Shown here: one piece after another, positions 1-12,144 of the stretch
Layout of the letters: the number at the start of each line of letters is the position of its first letter
How positions within the stretch are numbered: position 1 is the stretch's first letter
Assembly (NCBI GenBank): GCA_014529385.2
Contig: CM043964.1
Location: forward strand, 104,335,587-104,399,586
Source: Adiantum capillus-veneris
Taxonomy: Eukaryota > Streptophyta > Polypodiopsida > Polypodiales > Pteridaceae
Length of the DNA: 64,000 nt
Reading direction: 5' to 3'
Made by a program: the position numbers and the translations under genes
The notes under the pieces: model-generated
The model's database searches: none
The model's input: the letters and a program-made list of their open reading frames with translations, nothing else
Told to the model about the DNA's origin: nothing

Positions 1-975
1 TTGGAAGATCAGTTAAAAACAACCTTCATCACTCCTTGGGGTTGTTATTCTTTTAGATTCATGCCAATTGGTCTGACAAATGCTCCTGCAACATTCCAAC
101 GTTTCATGAACATGATGTTTCAAGAATTATTTGGAAAGTCAATTAGGGTGTTCATTGATGATTTCTGCATTTATAGCTCAAAATCATTGCATCTACAAAG
201 GGTAGAAGAAGGTTTAAAGAAGGTCTATGACATGGGAGGTCAACTCAACCCTGACAAATGTCACATAGGTGAGGATGAAGTGATCTTGCTTGGTCACAAG
301 GTTTCCTATAAAGGCATTGAGGTGGATCCTTCAAAGGCAAAGGCTCTTATTGATCTCCCATCACCCAAGAATCTCAAAGAGGTAATATCATTCACTCAAA
401 AGGTGAAGTATATGTCATGCTTTATTCACTTAGCTTCGGGGTTGCTTCATCCTTTGCAAAAGTTGACACAACAAGTAGAATTTGCATGGTCTAATGAGCT
501 TGAAGAGTACTTTTGTAACATTAAATTCATTTTGTCAGAGCTACCAACACTCATGCCTCCTTGTTGGGAGTACACATTCTTTGTTAGCTCTAATGTTGAG
601 AAAGAAACAATTGGTGCGGTTTTGCTACAACAAGATCCCCACAGTACTAGAATGCAACCCATCTACTTTGCTATTAGGGTCATGAATTCTTTAGAGAGAG
701 GCTACACAGAGGCAGAACTCATGATGCTTTCTCTCATGTTTGCGGTGAGAAAGTTTAGATCCTACCTGCTACCAAAACCTTTTGTCATTCTCACTACAGA
801 AAATTTGTTCCCTTGGGTGTCATCTCAAATGAATCTTAGTACTAGGATCTCAAAGTGGATTATGGAGTTGCAAGAGTTTCAATACTCTTTCAAAGTAGAA
901 GATAGTGTGCGTGCACAATTGGCAGGGATCCTTACTTATAGGTACATGAGAACGCGATTAAGGTGCCTGAAGTAA
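1..975 (+). pseudogene. Ty3/gypsy pol fragment: reverse transcriptase and RNase H
   Basis: The translation begins inside the RT palm (TPWGCYSFRFMPIGLTNAPA, the usual gypsy block around the fingers/palm). It continues through FIDDFCIYS, the YxDD-type catalytic site with F in place of the usual Y and I at the second position. It then passes the thumb and connection region (HIGEDEVILLGHKVS) into an RNase H_2-type domain (WSNELEEYF, GAVLLQQD, PIYFAIRVMNSLERGYTEAE). The window starts mid-gene, so the N-terminal part of RT, protease and gag are not seen. The frame is lost at about 950, just before the second RNase H, so no functional polyprotein is possible. Domain assignment is confident; exact lineage is inference. 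Confidence 0.88.
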
Positions 976-2804
976 AGACCCTACCATTTCCACCACCTAA
1001 AAGTATTCCTAATGCTTTTACCTTGTTCTTTGATGGAGCTTTCCGACGAGCCACAGGAAAAGCAGGGGGAGGGCTAGTATTGCTCAACCCAAGTGGGGAG
1101 GTGGTCATGCAAGATAAGGTCAATCTAATAGGTTCAACTAGCAACAATGAAGCAGAATATGACACACTACTTCATGGTTTAAAGATATGCATTGGCCAAG
1201 GTATACAACGTCTCATGGTAAAAGGGGATGCACTTCTCATCGTGAAGCAAATTTTAGGCATTTGGGCATGCAAGAATGAAAGCCTAAGGACAAAAGTTCA
1301 TGCCATTCGTAGACTGTTTAATCAATTTGAAGAAGTGCAACTATATCATATTCCTAGGAAACAGAATGAAGATGCCGATTTACTTGCACAACAAGCAGTT
1401 ACATGTGTTGAGAAAGAAGTGCAGGTCATCATGGTGGCAACAACTGTCAAGCAACCGAGATACGAGGGATTGGAGTCATTGACTCCCATTATTAGCTACA
1501 TTTTGGAGGGTGAGTTTCCACAAGACTTCACGAAGGCTCAGAAGAGGAGACTCATGAAAAAGGAAAGCGCGTATCTCTTTCTAGAAGGATCCCTTTATCA
1601 AAGAGGGAAGGATCAAGTGTGCAGAAGAGTACCAACTATTGAGGAAATCCCAGCCATTCTAAAAGGTTTGCATGAGGAAGCGTGTGGTGGTCATTTTGCA
1701 CAGGAACTCACTGCAAAAAGGATTTTTCTTGCCGGATATGTTTGGCCAAGCTTGCACATTGATGTTCAACATTGGTGTAAAAGCTGTCACAACTGTCATA
1801 TTAATGGAAACAAGCGTCTATTATATGGTCCACGTCAGTTAGTCCTTGCAAATGGTCCATTTGAAAAATGGGGCATTGATGCTATGGGTCCATTGCCTAA
1901 GACTAAAGATGGGAAATCGTATATCTTGGTGGCCGTAGACTACATGACGAGATGGGTAGAAGCATAAAGTGTGGCAAAGGTAAATGAGAGGAGAGTGAGC
2001 AAATTTGTCTACACTCACATTTGCTGTAGATTTGGCACACCTTTGGAGATTGTTTCTGATAATGGTCCAGGGTTTAGAAAGGGCTTGCTCACAGAGGTCT
2101 GTGAAGAACTTCACATTCTACATCGTCATAGTACACCCTACTATCCCCAATCCAATGGTCTGGTAGAAAAAGCTAATGGTGTCATTGCAGGTATCATTAG
2201 AAAGATGGTGAGAAACAAGACAAAGTTGTGGGATGACTTCTTGGATGGTGCCTTGTGGGCATATCGAACCACATATAGGGAAGCCACGGAGTTTACACCA
2301 TTTCACTTGGTCTATGGTCAAGAGGCTTTACAACCAATTGAGCTCAACATCCCAACAATACAACTTCATCGCAAAGCAGCACAAGATGATCAAGAAGCAT
2401 GGATGGATTGACTTCTTACCTTAGCTGAGCTTGAGTGGAAAAGAGAAGCAGCATACGAGTGCTACAAGAGGAAATCTACGCAGGCGAAGGAGAAGCTTGA
2501 CAAGAAACTAAAGGACAAAGGCATCAATGAAGGAGATCTTGTGCTAAGGTATGACAATCGACTCGACAATCGTTTTGATGCCAAATTTGAAACTAGATGG
2601 CAAGGGCCATACATAGTTAAGAAGGCTTTCAATTCAAGTTACTATCAACTTATGGACTTGAATGGGAAAGAGCACTCCAAGAAGTTAAACGGGTATCACT
2701 TGAAGCCTTGTTTGAGTCGCCTTCTACCAAAGGATCTACCAAAGACCTGTCAAAAGACAGCTATCTCATGTAGGTATTGTTCCGTGAAGCATGAGTGTAA
2801 CTAA
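963..2804 (+). pseudogene. Ty3/gypsy pol fragment: second RNase H and integrase
   Basis: An RNase H fold opens the segment, with a DG-A start (LFFDGAFRRATGKAGGG), a conserved Glu (NNEAEYDTLLHGL), an Asp (VKGDALLIVKQ) and a C-terminal Asp (NEDADLLAQQA). The integrase HHCC finger follows (GGHF, then CKSCHNC). The DDE core has Asp in WGIDAMGP, Asp in SDNGPGF and Glu in GLVEKANG, and a C-terminal tail follows (RWQGPYIVKKAF). In-frame stops at 1965-1967 (inside the core) and 2409-2411 kill it, but the same frame continues through both, so these are recent point mutations rather than rearrangements. The region 2412-2540 remains readable in frame. Confidence 0.88.
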
Positions 2805-2880
2805 AACCAAAATTCTGAGGGGCCAAACAATGAAGACCTCGTCAAGGACTCTGAAGCACTCTCTTTGGAAAAGATTCTCT

Positions 2881-2906
2881 ATGATGGTATATGAATATAC
2901 CATCAT
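2881..2906. other. Near-perfect 26-bp palindrome upstream of the polypurine tract
   Basis: Two 12-bp arms (ATGATGGTATAT and its exact reverse complement) are separated by only GA. It lies 3 bp upstream of the polypurine tract of the gypsy element. In RNA it would form a tight hairpin. The position suggests a role in plus-strand priming or 3' end structure, but that is inference. Confidence 0.7.
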
Positions 2907-2909
2907 TCT

Positions 2910-2918
2910 GGGGGAGGG
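2910..2918 (+). other. Polypurine tract of gypsy element
   Basis: GGGGGAGGG ends four bases before a TGATAGCC sequence that fits an LTR start. It lies about 100 bp after the end of the integrase reading frame, where plus-strand priming is expected in LTR retrotransposons. Confidence 0.75.
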
Positions 2919-2922
2919 CTAA

Positions 2923-5290
2923 TGATAGCCGTTTTTCGACTCTCTGTAATTGCCATAGTGAGTTAACCCACCCTACCAAAATCATCCAAACATTGTGGCT
3001 ATCCCTACCATTTCATTGTATATAGGTGTGTGTACGGTAGGGGACTTTTCCTATATCTTCTTAAAAACCCTTAATTAGCTAGTCACTGGGCTAGTTGAGC
3101 CAAAAATAAATAAAAAAATAAAAAAATATAAGTATATTATGGCCCATTTGTGTGTAAATATTTCATTGTATATAGGGCCTAAATAAAAGGATTTTTCATA
3201 ATTATTTTGGTATTTATTTAAATATTTCTACCTATGGTGTGTTATTTATGCTATGTACATTGACTCACCATTACCATATTTTTTCTTACCATTTTGCATA
3301 CTCTTTATTCCATATAAAAATAATTTCATGCAAGCTTCTCTTATTTTTGGTGTAACTCCATCCCAACAAAAATCCAAAAAAACTAGTTTTATTTATGTGT
3401 ATATTTTTTCACTATTGTGATTTTTCCTTCCTACATCTATTCTCTTTTACTCTCATAAATTAGAACACAAAAAATATTTATCTTTTTATGGTAGACTTAT
3501 AATGAGAGAGATTTATTTTGACCCCTTTATATTTTTTCCACCTATATTATTTATATTTGACATGTACATATTTTTTTAGACCCCTCAATATTTGATTTTC
3601 TTAGTTATACTATTCACTTATATTAGAGCTACGAGCTGTGAGCTAGGATTTTATTTGTTGACCCCAGTTTGCCCATGCTATGCAGCCACACTCCCTCTTC
3701 CACTTTATCATTTTCCTCTTTCACACACACTCCTCCCTCTCCTTCCCACTCCCAAACCTGCAACTCCCATGTCCTAATTCACCCTCTTCACCCTTGCCAC
3801 ATCTCTCACACCTCCATAGCCTTCATCCTCCATTTCTACACCCTATGTGTCCCCCTTTCTCTCTACATATATGTCCATATTACCATACTCTCTTCAGTTT
3901 TGTAAAGAACTTCAAAAAATCAGCAAAACTCCAAGGACAACCTCTACAAATCAAGGCTTTATCATGAATTTTCCAAGGTTTGAAGATAACATAGCTTCAT
4001 CGACACGCGCTACTTCGCCATGCTGACCGCTTCTTCTACCGGTGCTGTAAAGAGGTGAATTTCAACTTCTCCAAAGCTTCAACCTCTCTTTACAAGCTCA
4101 TCCCTTCTCTAACTTTTCTCATCATATATCTCACCATTTGGTGAATGATTTTGTAAATATTTTTTAGTGATAATTACTAACTACTAACCACTAACCTTAT
4201 TGTAAAATGCACCCTCTACTAGAGTAGGCCCTCCCAAATTATTCACTCAATCCCTCTCTCCTTTCATTCTCAATAAATCTCTTCCCTTGAGCCCACATCC
4301 ATGTGACTCAAAGGACAAGAGAGACCCACCTTCATTAAAAAAAATAAAAATATGCATAATTTTTTATTCCTTCAAATAAACTTGATTAGGCCTAATCCAA
4401 ATCGGGGCTTCTAAAACCTATAAATAGAGCCCTTCTCTCCCTTGTAAAACATCCCATGATCACACTACACCACACCATTCTCAACACATAACACACCACT
4501 CTTCAAGCCTAGTTGTGTGGAGTGTGTGCATTGTGAGTGCTCTATTCCATCACTACACATAGGTGCATGGAGAAGCTTGAAGTTATTTATGCCATCTAGA
4601 GGAGTGGAGTGATACTATACTCTGCAATCACACTTGTAGCCTACTCTTGTCCATAAATAAGATTCATAGTTTTGGGTGCAATTGTATGCTGCAACTATGA
4701 CTCTTCTCTCCAAATTGACTTGATAAGTTGGCTCATCAGGTGGTTGGAGGTATATTCTCCTTGAAGTTTGTTGTGCCATTTCATGCTTGGTGGTTTGAGG
4801 GGTTGTTGAATTGTTTGCCAAAACTGTCAATTGTAAGAGGGTGCTTGGTGAGAGGGCTCCTGTGACCCTAAGACAATTTTTTTATTGGCAACAAGGTCAA
4901 GTTTTTTATTGTCTCTCTATTTCTCATCAATCTTTGTATGCATCCAGTCTTTAAGGCTAAATGAGTTGCTCAAGTTGATTTGTGTGCTTTACCTCTCTCT
5001 GGCGTGGTGAATGTTTGTGTTTGGTGTGTGTGGCTATCTTGCATTCCCCTCTCTTTGTGCGTTTGAGTACAAGGAGATATCACGTGCATCCTAGTTCGCA
5101 TCTACGACTAGGTGGTGCCCCTTTTCTTGTTTGGTTTTTGGATGTGGGTTGTTGTTGTCTCTCATTGTGCTTGCCACAGCCCAATTTGAGCAGCACGGGA
5201 GCCTCGAAGGGTGTTTAGAGGCCGCTCTTCTTGTGGCCCGCCCCAGACCGCCTTAGTACTTTCTCCCCATATTCAAATTCCATCCTGCAA
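2923..5290 (+). repeat. Probable 3' LTR of gypsy element (right end approximate)
   Basis: The segment begins TG directly after the polypurine tract and holds no coding sequence. It contains a plausible RNA polymerase II TATA box (CTATAAATAG, 4418-4427) in a CT-rich promoter-like setting, consistent with U3-R-U5 structure. Long LTRs of 2 kb or more are common in the Tat/Ogre group. A CA end occurs near 5290 (CCATCCTGCA). Without the second LTR this boundary is a guess. Confidence 0.55.
4418..4427 (+). promoter_or_regulatory. TATA box in gypsy LTR
   Basis: CTATAAATAG is followed by a pyrimidine-rich stretch, in the middle of the presumed LTR. It is the likely core promoter of the element. Confidence 0.5.
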
Positions 5291-5339
5291 GTGAAAAAGA
5301 TTACATTGTTAAATCCATAGTTATAGAAAAATACTCTTC

Positions 5340-7560
5340 AAACAAAAAATCATGCTACAACGTGAAAAAGGTTTGTATAGGTTGGACAAGTGGTGAACCT
5401 TGAGACCAAATCCTCCTTGCTATATTAATGGAAGAAAGTTTGGAAATTATGGTGGATCTTGAAACCAAAGCATCCTTGCTATATTAGGGCATAGGTTGGA
5501 CAAGTGGTGGACCTAGTTGTAATACCCACTGCCACCTATCAACTACTATAGGACTATGATTTCCAATGTCCAAGTATCCCTTGAGTTTTGCAAGGTTGAA
5601 CACGCGGTGAATCTTGAAACCAAAATCCCCTTTCTATATCAGAGCATAGCTTGGACAAGTGGTGGACCTAGTTGTAATTCCCAATAGCCAAGGTGAAATA
5701 CCTTAGGAACTTGCTACCTTGCCTTCCCAATGTTTACGTAGCCCCTCATTTCTTTAATGGAAGCAAGGTTGGACCTTGAAACCAACGCCTCTTTGCTATA
5801 TTAGAGCATAGGTTGGACCTAGTTGTAATACCCACTGCTACCTATCAACTACTATAGGACTATGCTTTACAATTTGCAAGTATCCCTTGAGTGGTGCAAG
5901 GTTGAACACGTGGTGGACCTTGAAACGAAAATCCCCTTTCTATATTAGAGCGTAGCTTGGACAAGTGGTGGACCTAGTTATAATGCCCAATAGCCAAGGT
6001 GAAATACCTTAGGACCTTGCTACCTTGCTTGCCAATGTTTACGTAGCCCCTCATTTCTTTTATGGAAGCAAGGTTGGACAAGTGGTGGACATTGAAACCA
6101 AAGCCTCTTTGCTATATTAGAGCATAGGTTGGACCTAGTTGTAATACCCACTACCACCTATCAACTACTGTAGGACTATGCTTTCCAATGTACAAGTATC
6201 CCTTGAGTTTTGCAAGTTTGAACACGTGGTGGATCTTAACACGAAAATCCCCTTTCTATATCACAGCATAGCTTGGACAAGTGGTGGACCTAATTATAAT
6301 GTCCAATAGCCAAGGTGAAATACCTTAGGACCTTGCTACCTTACTTGCCAATGTTTACGTAGCCCCTCATTTATTTATGGAAGCAAGGTTGGACAAGTGG
6401 TGGACCTTGAAACCAAAGCCTCTTTGCTATATTAGAGCATAGGTTGGACCTAGTTGTAATACCCACTGCCACCTATCAACTACTATAGGACTATGCTTTT
6501 CAATGTCCAAGTATCCCTTGAGTCGTGCAAGGTTGAACACGTGGTGGATCTTGAAACCAAAATCCCCTTTCTATATCATAGCATAGCTTGGACAAGTGGT
6601 GGACCTAGTTATAATGCCCAATATCCAAGGTGAAATACCTTAAGACCTTGCTACCTTGCTTGCCAATGTTTACGTAGCCCCTCATTTCTTTAATGGAAGC
6701 AAGGTTGGACAAGTTGTGGACCTTGAAACCAAAGCCTCTTTGCTATATGAGAGCATAGGTTGGACCTAGTTGTAATACCCACTGCCACCTATCAACTACT
6801 ATAGGACTATGCTTTCCAATGTACAAGTATCCCTTGAGTCGTGCAAGGTTGAACACGTGGTGAATTCCTTAAACCAGAATCCCCTTTCTATATCAGAGCA
6901 CAGATTGGACAAGTGGTGGATCTAGTTATAATGCCCCTGCTTTCTTTAATGGAAGCAAGGTTGGAAAAGTGGTGAATCTTGAAACCCAAACCCTTTGTCT
7001 ATATATAGAGGATAGCTTGGACAAGTGGTGGGCTTATTTGTAGTATCCAATGTCCAAGGTCCAAGGTGAACTATGTAAAGACCTTACTTCCAAAAACAAA
7101 GTCGTACAAGTGGTTCTCCTTGAAACAAAAACCTCCTTAGTGTATTAGAACATAGCTTGGACAAGTGGTGGACTTAGTTGTAATGGTGAATGTCCAAAGC
7201 AACCTATTATAGGACCTTGCTTCCCAAATCAAGTTTGGACAAGTGGTGGATCTTGAAACCAAAACCCCCTTGCTCTATTAGAGCATAGCTTAGACAAGTG
7301 GTGGACCTAGCTATCATGGAAAATGTTCAATGTGAACTGCTCTACAGGACCTTGCTATTAAATGTCTAATTAGAGCTAGCTTCTTTAATGGAATCAAGGT
7401 TGGGAAAGTGGTGCATCTTGAAACCAAAATCCCTTTATTGTATTAGAGCATATCTTGGACAAGTGAGGGACCTAGTTTTAATGTGTGATGTCCATAGGAA
7501 AGTATTACAAGACCTTGCTTTCCAATATTTGAATTGGTCAAGTGGTTAGAACTAGGTATA
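5340..7560 (+). repeat. 316-bp higher-order tandem array of the TTGGACAAGTGGTGGACC family
   Basis: A landmark (GGTTGGACCTAGTTGTAATA or close variant) recurs at about 5494, 5811, 6127, 6442 and 6758, giving a period of 315-317 bp. Each unit contains four diverged copies of the core TTGGACAAGTGGTGGACC, spaced about 55, 55, 89 and 117 bp apart. From about 6900 to 7560 the order breaks down into degenerate units that still carry the core. No open reading frame is conserved between copies, so the array is non-coding satellite-like DNA. Confidence 0.9.
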
Positions 7561-8860
7561 AAACTTTGACCATTTTCTTCCCGAATTGCCAAAAAGCTAG
7601 TTTTAGACACCCCTAAATGAAAACGGTTTAGGGTGGCCTTAAACAACGTTTTTTCAAAGACTTGAACAAAAGGGTTGCCGAAGAGTAATGAAAATTTATT
7701 ATGGCTTGAAGTGCCTGAGTATGTGAAAACAAGCCTAGGTTTTCCACGAGGCAAAAGGTGACAAAAAAGAACTGGTGTCTCTTATGACATAATAGAACAT
7801 TGGAAACTTAGGATTGACCATGTGGCCTAAACTTTGGCAAGTGAAGTGGTGGCCAAGTTTTTTGGAACAGTGTGCTCTTGGTCCTATATGTGTTGACCAC
7901 TTGGCTAAATCTAGGACCATAAGGCCAAACCTTTGGCACCTTAAATATAGTATGGGACATAATCTAGAAGTGCTATAGTAAATTAGTAGTATAGTTAATA
8001 TGTTAATATTTGTATTATATTTAAGTATATGCTAAATATAATTTGTGTTCAAAATTTCACTAATGAAGAATGTTCCCATTTAGCACTCCAGATGCGGGGT
8101 CTTAGGGCAATGCCACAATGGGGTGCATCCTACGAGGCAACGCTTCCACGTGAGGTTTGGGGGTAGCGCTCTTGATGGGGATGTGGAATATAGCGCTCTC
8201 GATGGCGGGGCTTGGGAGGCTGATTTTGGGATATTGTTCCGGGCGGCAGGGTCCGGGGAAGCGCCCATAGATTTTTTTTAAAAAGTGAATTCCTAGTATA
8301 GAGTTACGCATGTTTTGCATCGTTTCAACCATGATTTCTTTAATTTTGGCCGTGTGAATTGGTTAATGTTTTAAACTGCTTTTGTTTTTTTTAATCCTAT
8401 GATAAAACATGGACTTGTAGCTTACGTGGCATTCTAATAAACCCTACCAAGATTAGGCATAGAGAGAGTGCACGAGCAACGCACGCAGAGAAAGCAGGCG
8501 GGCAGCAAACACACAGAAAGCGCATGCGGATCGCACACAGTTGGAGTATACACATGCGTAGAGGAGAAAACCCGCCATCGTACACAACGCACTGGTGGAG
8601 AGCACAGGATTGACAGTTCACGCACAAGATAAAGAAACAGCGTCGTATGCAATGCTTTCCAGAAGGGCAGGATCGGGCATAGCTTCTTCTCAAGAGACAT
8701 TGCACACCTCACGAATAGAGGAAAAACAGGTATTTCTCTCTCTGTCACTCTCTGTCTTTCTCCATATAGAGAAGATGGTTTTCTATAACTGTTTCTTGCA
8801 CACACACTCTCTCGTTAAAAGATAAAGATACATAGTTTAAAAGAATTCCCGCACACATAC
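7561..8860. other. Non-coding stretch with a fragment of retroelement leader
   Basis: No gene is supported. Positions about 7570-7660 share TTTTAGACACCCCTAA and a GGCCTTAAACnAyGTTT block with the leader of the LTR element at about 41.2 kb, so part of it is probably retroelement-derived. The interval 8080-8270 is locally GC-richer. Short open frames at 8.1-8.8 kb overlap on both strands and carry no recognisable domain. Confidence 0.5.
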
Positions 8861-9130
8861 ACATATTCCCACACATTGTCTTCCTCTCTTCCACATACAT
8901 AACCACAGTGAAATCTGTTATCTTGCTGTCTCTCTCTTGAAAATACATGCACATATTCCCACACATCGTCTTCCTCTCTTCCACATACATAACCACAGTG
9001 AAATCTGTTATCTTGTTGTCTCTCTCTTGAAAATACATGCACATATTCACATACATCATCTTCCTCTCTTCCACATACATAAACACAGTGAAATCAGTTA
9101 TCTTTATCTCTCTCCTCTCTCTAGAAAATA
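8861..9130 (+). repeat. Three tandem copies of a 90-bp repeat
   Basis: The landmark ACATATTC recurs at 8861, 8951 and 9041, an exact 90-bp period. Each unit includes CTTCCTCTCTTCCACATACA and ends in CTCTCTCTTGAAAATACATG or a variant. A partial fourth copy (TATCTCTCTCTTGAAAATACATGC) appears at about 9225-9250 after a CT expansion. Because 90 is a multiple of three, every frame that lacks a stop stays open across copies. The minus-strand frame of 113 residues here is an artefact of that. Confidence 0.9.
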
Positions 9131-9132
9131 GG

Positions 9133-9135
<3 letters not shown>

Positions 9136-9203
<68 letters not shown>
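9136..9203. repeat. (CT)n microsatellite
   Basis: An almost pure CT run, followed by a short CTAT run, expanded inside the degenerating last copy of the adjacent 90-bp repeat. Confidence 0.95.
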
Positions 9204-9216
<13 letters not shown>

Positions 9217-9250
9217 TGTATCTTGTTATCTCTCTCTTGAAAATACATGC

Positions 9251-9655
9251 TCATGTATGTGTGCGTCTGTGTTATCTATGTGTATGTATGTATATTTGTG
9301 TTGTTTCATTGTAATACTCATACATAATGTAGATACACAATGACACTTAATTACGATATGCACACATAGTATATATACATACATAAATATCACAGATAAC
9401 TAGCACATTGTAATACTAGTACACTGAATGGAAGACTTACTTGTGTGATCTTTTAAAGTCGATTCTTGTAGCGAGTTCTGGATGTATGCTGAGCTGATTT
9501 TCCTCTAATCCATTTGTAGATATGATTGTAACTTCTGTTTCTCAACAAAAGTAGTGTTGTTTAGTGATACACCTAATAGACATAAATGGATGAAACTAGG
9601 AAATGTAGACCAAAAATACGTGTATTTCTTTGGATGAATATATACATTTCTGGTG
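9251..9655. other. Unassigned AT-rich stretch
   Basis: Holds short TGTA/TACA-rich simple sequence and no supported gene. It ends where the TTGGACAAGTGGTGGACC family resumes. Confidence 0.5.
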
Positions 9656-9904
9656 ACCCTTACCACAAGTGGTGGACCTTGAGACCAATGGACTATAAGG
9701 ACCTCCAAACAATACCTTGTACACTCAATCCTTCTTGGTATCTAGATTGGACAAGTAGTGGACCTTGTTCAAATTCTCTAACCACTCTCTCTAACATGGT
9801 GACATAATTTAGGTGTGATAAATTCATATCTATGCAAACTAATATCAGTTTAGTCTTGTTAATTTGAATTTGTTTGAATTTATGTACAATATAATGATTT
9901 GAGG

Positions 9905-10130
9905 TTTGCATATTTGAATTTAGGTGGGATAATCACATCTTTTTGTGGTAAACTTGAATTTAAAATTAATATCGCGTGGAATATCTTAAATTTAAGCGGT
10001 AAAATTTAAACTCTATAAAAAAGTTTGAATTTTAAAATTTGGGTGGGATATTTTAAAATTTAGGCGGGATATTTTAAATTTAGGCGATAAGATTTTGAAT
10101 TTTAAATTTAAGCGGGAAGGTTTTGAATTT
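9905..10130 (+). repeat. Short degenerate repeats of GGCGGGATATTTTAAATTTA type
   Basis: Units of about 20-25 bp with the pattern TTTAGGYGGGATATTTTAAATTT recur several times in a row (for example near 10036-10090). Similar GCGG/GGGATAAT strings occur at about 47830-47880 and, inverted, at about 61555-61600. This suggests a dispersed family, though relatedness is tentative. Confidence 0.5.
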
Positions 10131-10139
10131 ATAGCACGA

Positions 10140-11722
10140 TCTCCCTTACATAAGAGAGTATAGGTTGGGTAAGTGGTGGACCTTAAAGCCAGAGCATCCA
10201 TGCTACTGGACATGATAGGTAGGGAATCTAGTTGAATATTGTATGTATAATATATATGTAATAGATCTAGCTTGGACAAGTAGTGGACCTTGGAAAAAAA
10301 CCCCATATAAAAAACATCATGCACATTCTAAGTGGTGAGAAAAAATATCATTTAAGATATGGCCTTATAGGTTGGACAATTGGAGGACCTTAACACCCAA
10401 ACCTTTTTACTATGATGACATAGAGTGGAAAAGTGATGAATCTTGAGACCACACCACTCATGCTACTAAGGATAATAGGTTGTACAAGTGCTGGACCTTG
10501 AATGTAAACCTCCCATGTACGAAATATCGTGGGCTTAAGGTATTTCAATAGAGCCTAGCATCTTGGAGACATGGTGCAGCTTGCTCTCTTCATGTTTCAA
10601 TGGAGCCTATCTTGACAAATGGTGGAGCATCCTTCTCTCCATGTTTCAATGGACCCTAGCTTGGACACGTGGTGGACCTTTGCTTCTCTCTATGTTTCAA
10701 TAGAGTTAGCTTGGACAAGTGGTGGACCTTGGAACCAAACCCCCATGTAAAACCTATCATGGTCACTCCAAGTAGTAAGAAAGAATAACCTTTAAGATAT
10801 AGCCTTATAGGTTGGACAAGTGGTGGACCTTAACAGCCAGATATTCTTAATATAATGACATAGAGTGAAAAAGTGGTGAATCTTGAGACCAAACCACTCA
10901 TCCTACTAGGGATAATAGATTGTACAAGTGGTGTACTTTGAATGTAATTCCCCATGTTTCAATAGAGTTAGCTTCGACAAATGATAGAGTATCCTTCACT
11001 CCATGTTTCTATGGAGCCTAGCTTGGACAAGTGGTGGACCTTTGCTTCTCTCTATGAGAAGAATAGAATTAGCTTGGATAAGTGGTGGACCTTAGAACCA
11101 AACCCCCATGTAAAACATATCATGCTCATTCCAAGTGGTGACAAAGAATACCCTTTATTATATACCCTTATAGGTTGGACAAGTGGTGGACCTTAACACC
11201 CAGATATTCTTAATATAATGACATAGAGTGGAAAAGTGGTGAATCTTGAGACCAAACCACTCATACTACTAGGGATAATAGCTTGGACAAGTAGTTGACC
11301 TTGAATGTAAACCCCCCATGTTTCAATAGAGTTAGCTTTGACAAATGGTGGAGCATCCTTCTCTCCATGTTTCAATGGAGCCTAGCCTGGACAAGTGGTG
11401 GACCTTTGTTTCTCTCTATGAGAAGAATAGAGTTAGCTTGCATAAGTGCTGGACCTTGGAACCACACCCCGCAGTGTAAAACATATCATGGACATTCCAA
11501 GTGGTGAGAAAGAATACCCTTTAAGAGATACCCTTATAGGTTGGACAAGTGGTCGACCTTAACACCCAGATCTTCTTAATATAATGACATAGAGTGAAAA
11601 AGTGGTGAATGTTGAGACCAAACCACTCATGCTACTAGCGATAATAGTCTGGACAAGTGGTAGACCTTGAATATAAACCCCAAATGTTTCAAAAGAGTTA
11701 GCTTCGAGAAATGGTGGAGCAA
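10140..11722 (+). repeat. 442-bp higher-order tandem array, left part
   Basis: The landmark GACATAGAGTGGAAAAGTGG recurs at about 10417, 10857, 11220 and 11586. The first interval is 440 bp; the next two are 363-366 bp. The short units lack about 77 bp between two CATGTTTCAAT microhomologies. Each full unit carries seven diverged copies of TTGGACAAGTGGTGGACC, mostly 50-55 bp apart. Sporadic earlier family members start at about 9660. The array is broken at 11722 by a GC-rich insertion. Confidence 0.9.
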
Positions 11723-12130
11723 ATAGGGGACCCCCCACCTAGACACGGTAGCCTCACTCCACGCACTCGCGCACCGTGGGGACTCCACGCAAGGTTCCCT
11801 GGGGCACGCTATGACCCGCCGGCGGTGCGGCGGAGCCTGAGGCTACGTGGGGCTAGGGACCCGGAACGCGAAGACCCGCGAAGACCCGCGAAACGCAAAC
11901 GGCCGTCGACCCATGGAACGCAACCTCTCCCGAGCCGGTCCCGTCCGAGCCGGGCCCCCGTGAAGGCAACTCGACCCGAGCCGGTCCCGTCCGAGCCGGG
12001 CCCTCCTGAGCCGGTGCCGTCCGCGCCAGGACCCCTTGAAGACGAAAGTCCCCTCCGTCGCGCGCGGGTATAAATCCCGCCGAACCCCAAAGGTCTCCTC
12101 CCCGACGCGCCCAGATTCTGGGGCGTCACA
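11723..12130 (+). repeat. Left (5') LTR of the GC-rich element
   Basis: The segment from AGGGGACCCCCCACC to CCCCGACGC is repeated almost exactly at 13071-13507. It contains GGGTATAAATCCC at about 12067, a TATA box, and ends in CA two bases before the primer binding site. Its left edge appears truncated. Confidence 0.8.
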
Positions 12131-12132
12131 CT

Positions 12133-12144
12133 TGGTATCAGAGC
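12133..12144 (+). other. Primer binding site, initiator tRNA-Met type
   Basis: TGGTATCAGAGC lies two bases after the LTR end. This is the classic plant retrotransposon primer binding site complementary to the 3' end of initiator tRNA-Met, and it gives the element plus-strand orientation. Confidence 0.9.

Larger units (their letters stand above)
1..5290 (+). mobile_element. Ty3/gypsy LTR retrotransposon, 3' half (5' part outside window)
   Basis: The stretch reads in order as reverse transcriptase, RNase H, a second RNase H-like domain, integrase zinc finger, integrase core, C-terminal integrase tail, polypurine tract and a long LTR. This is the Ty3/gypsy order. The extra RNase H before integrase is known from the plant Tat/Ogre-type lineage. 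The element is dead: a frame change near 950 and in-frame stops at 1965 and 2409 interrupt pol. The right boundary is approximate, because the window lacks the 5' LTR needed to define the LTR end. Integrity of the LTR is inferred from the polypurine tract and the internal TATA box. Confidence 0.85.

Noticed and set aside
5340-7560. CRISPR-like array (short repeats with different spacers)
   Set aside because: Repeats are degenerate, spacing varies, larger 316-bp periodicity explains the spacers, and the genome is clearly eukaryotic.
8745-9086. 113-codon minus-strand frame with three 30-residue repeats
   Set aside because: Explained by a 90-bp tandem repeat whose length is a multiple of three; no promoter, domain or homolog is recognisable.
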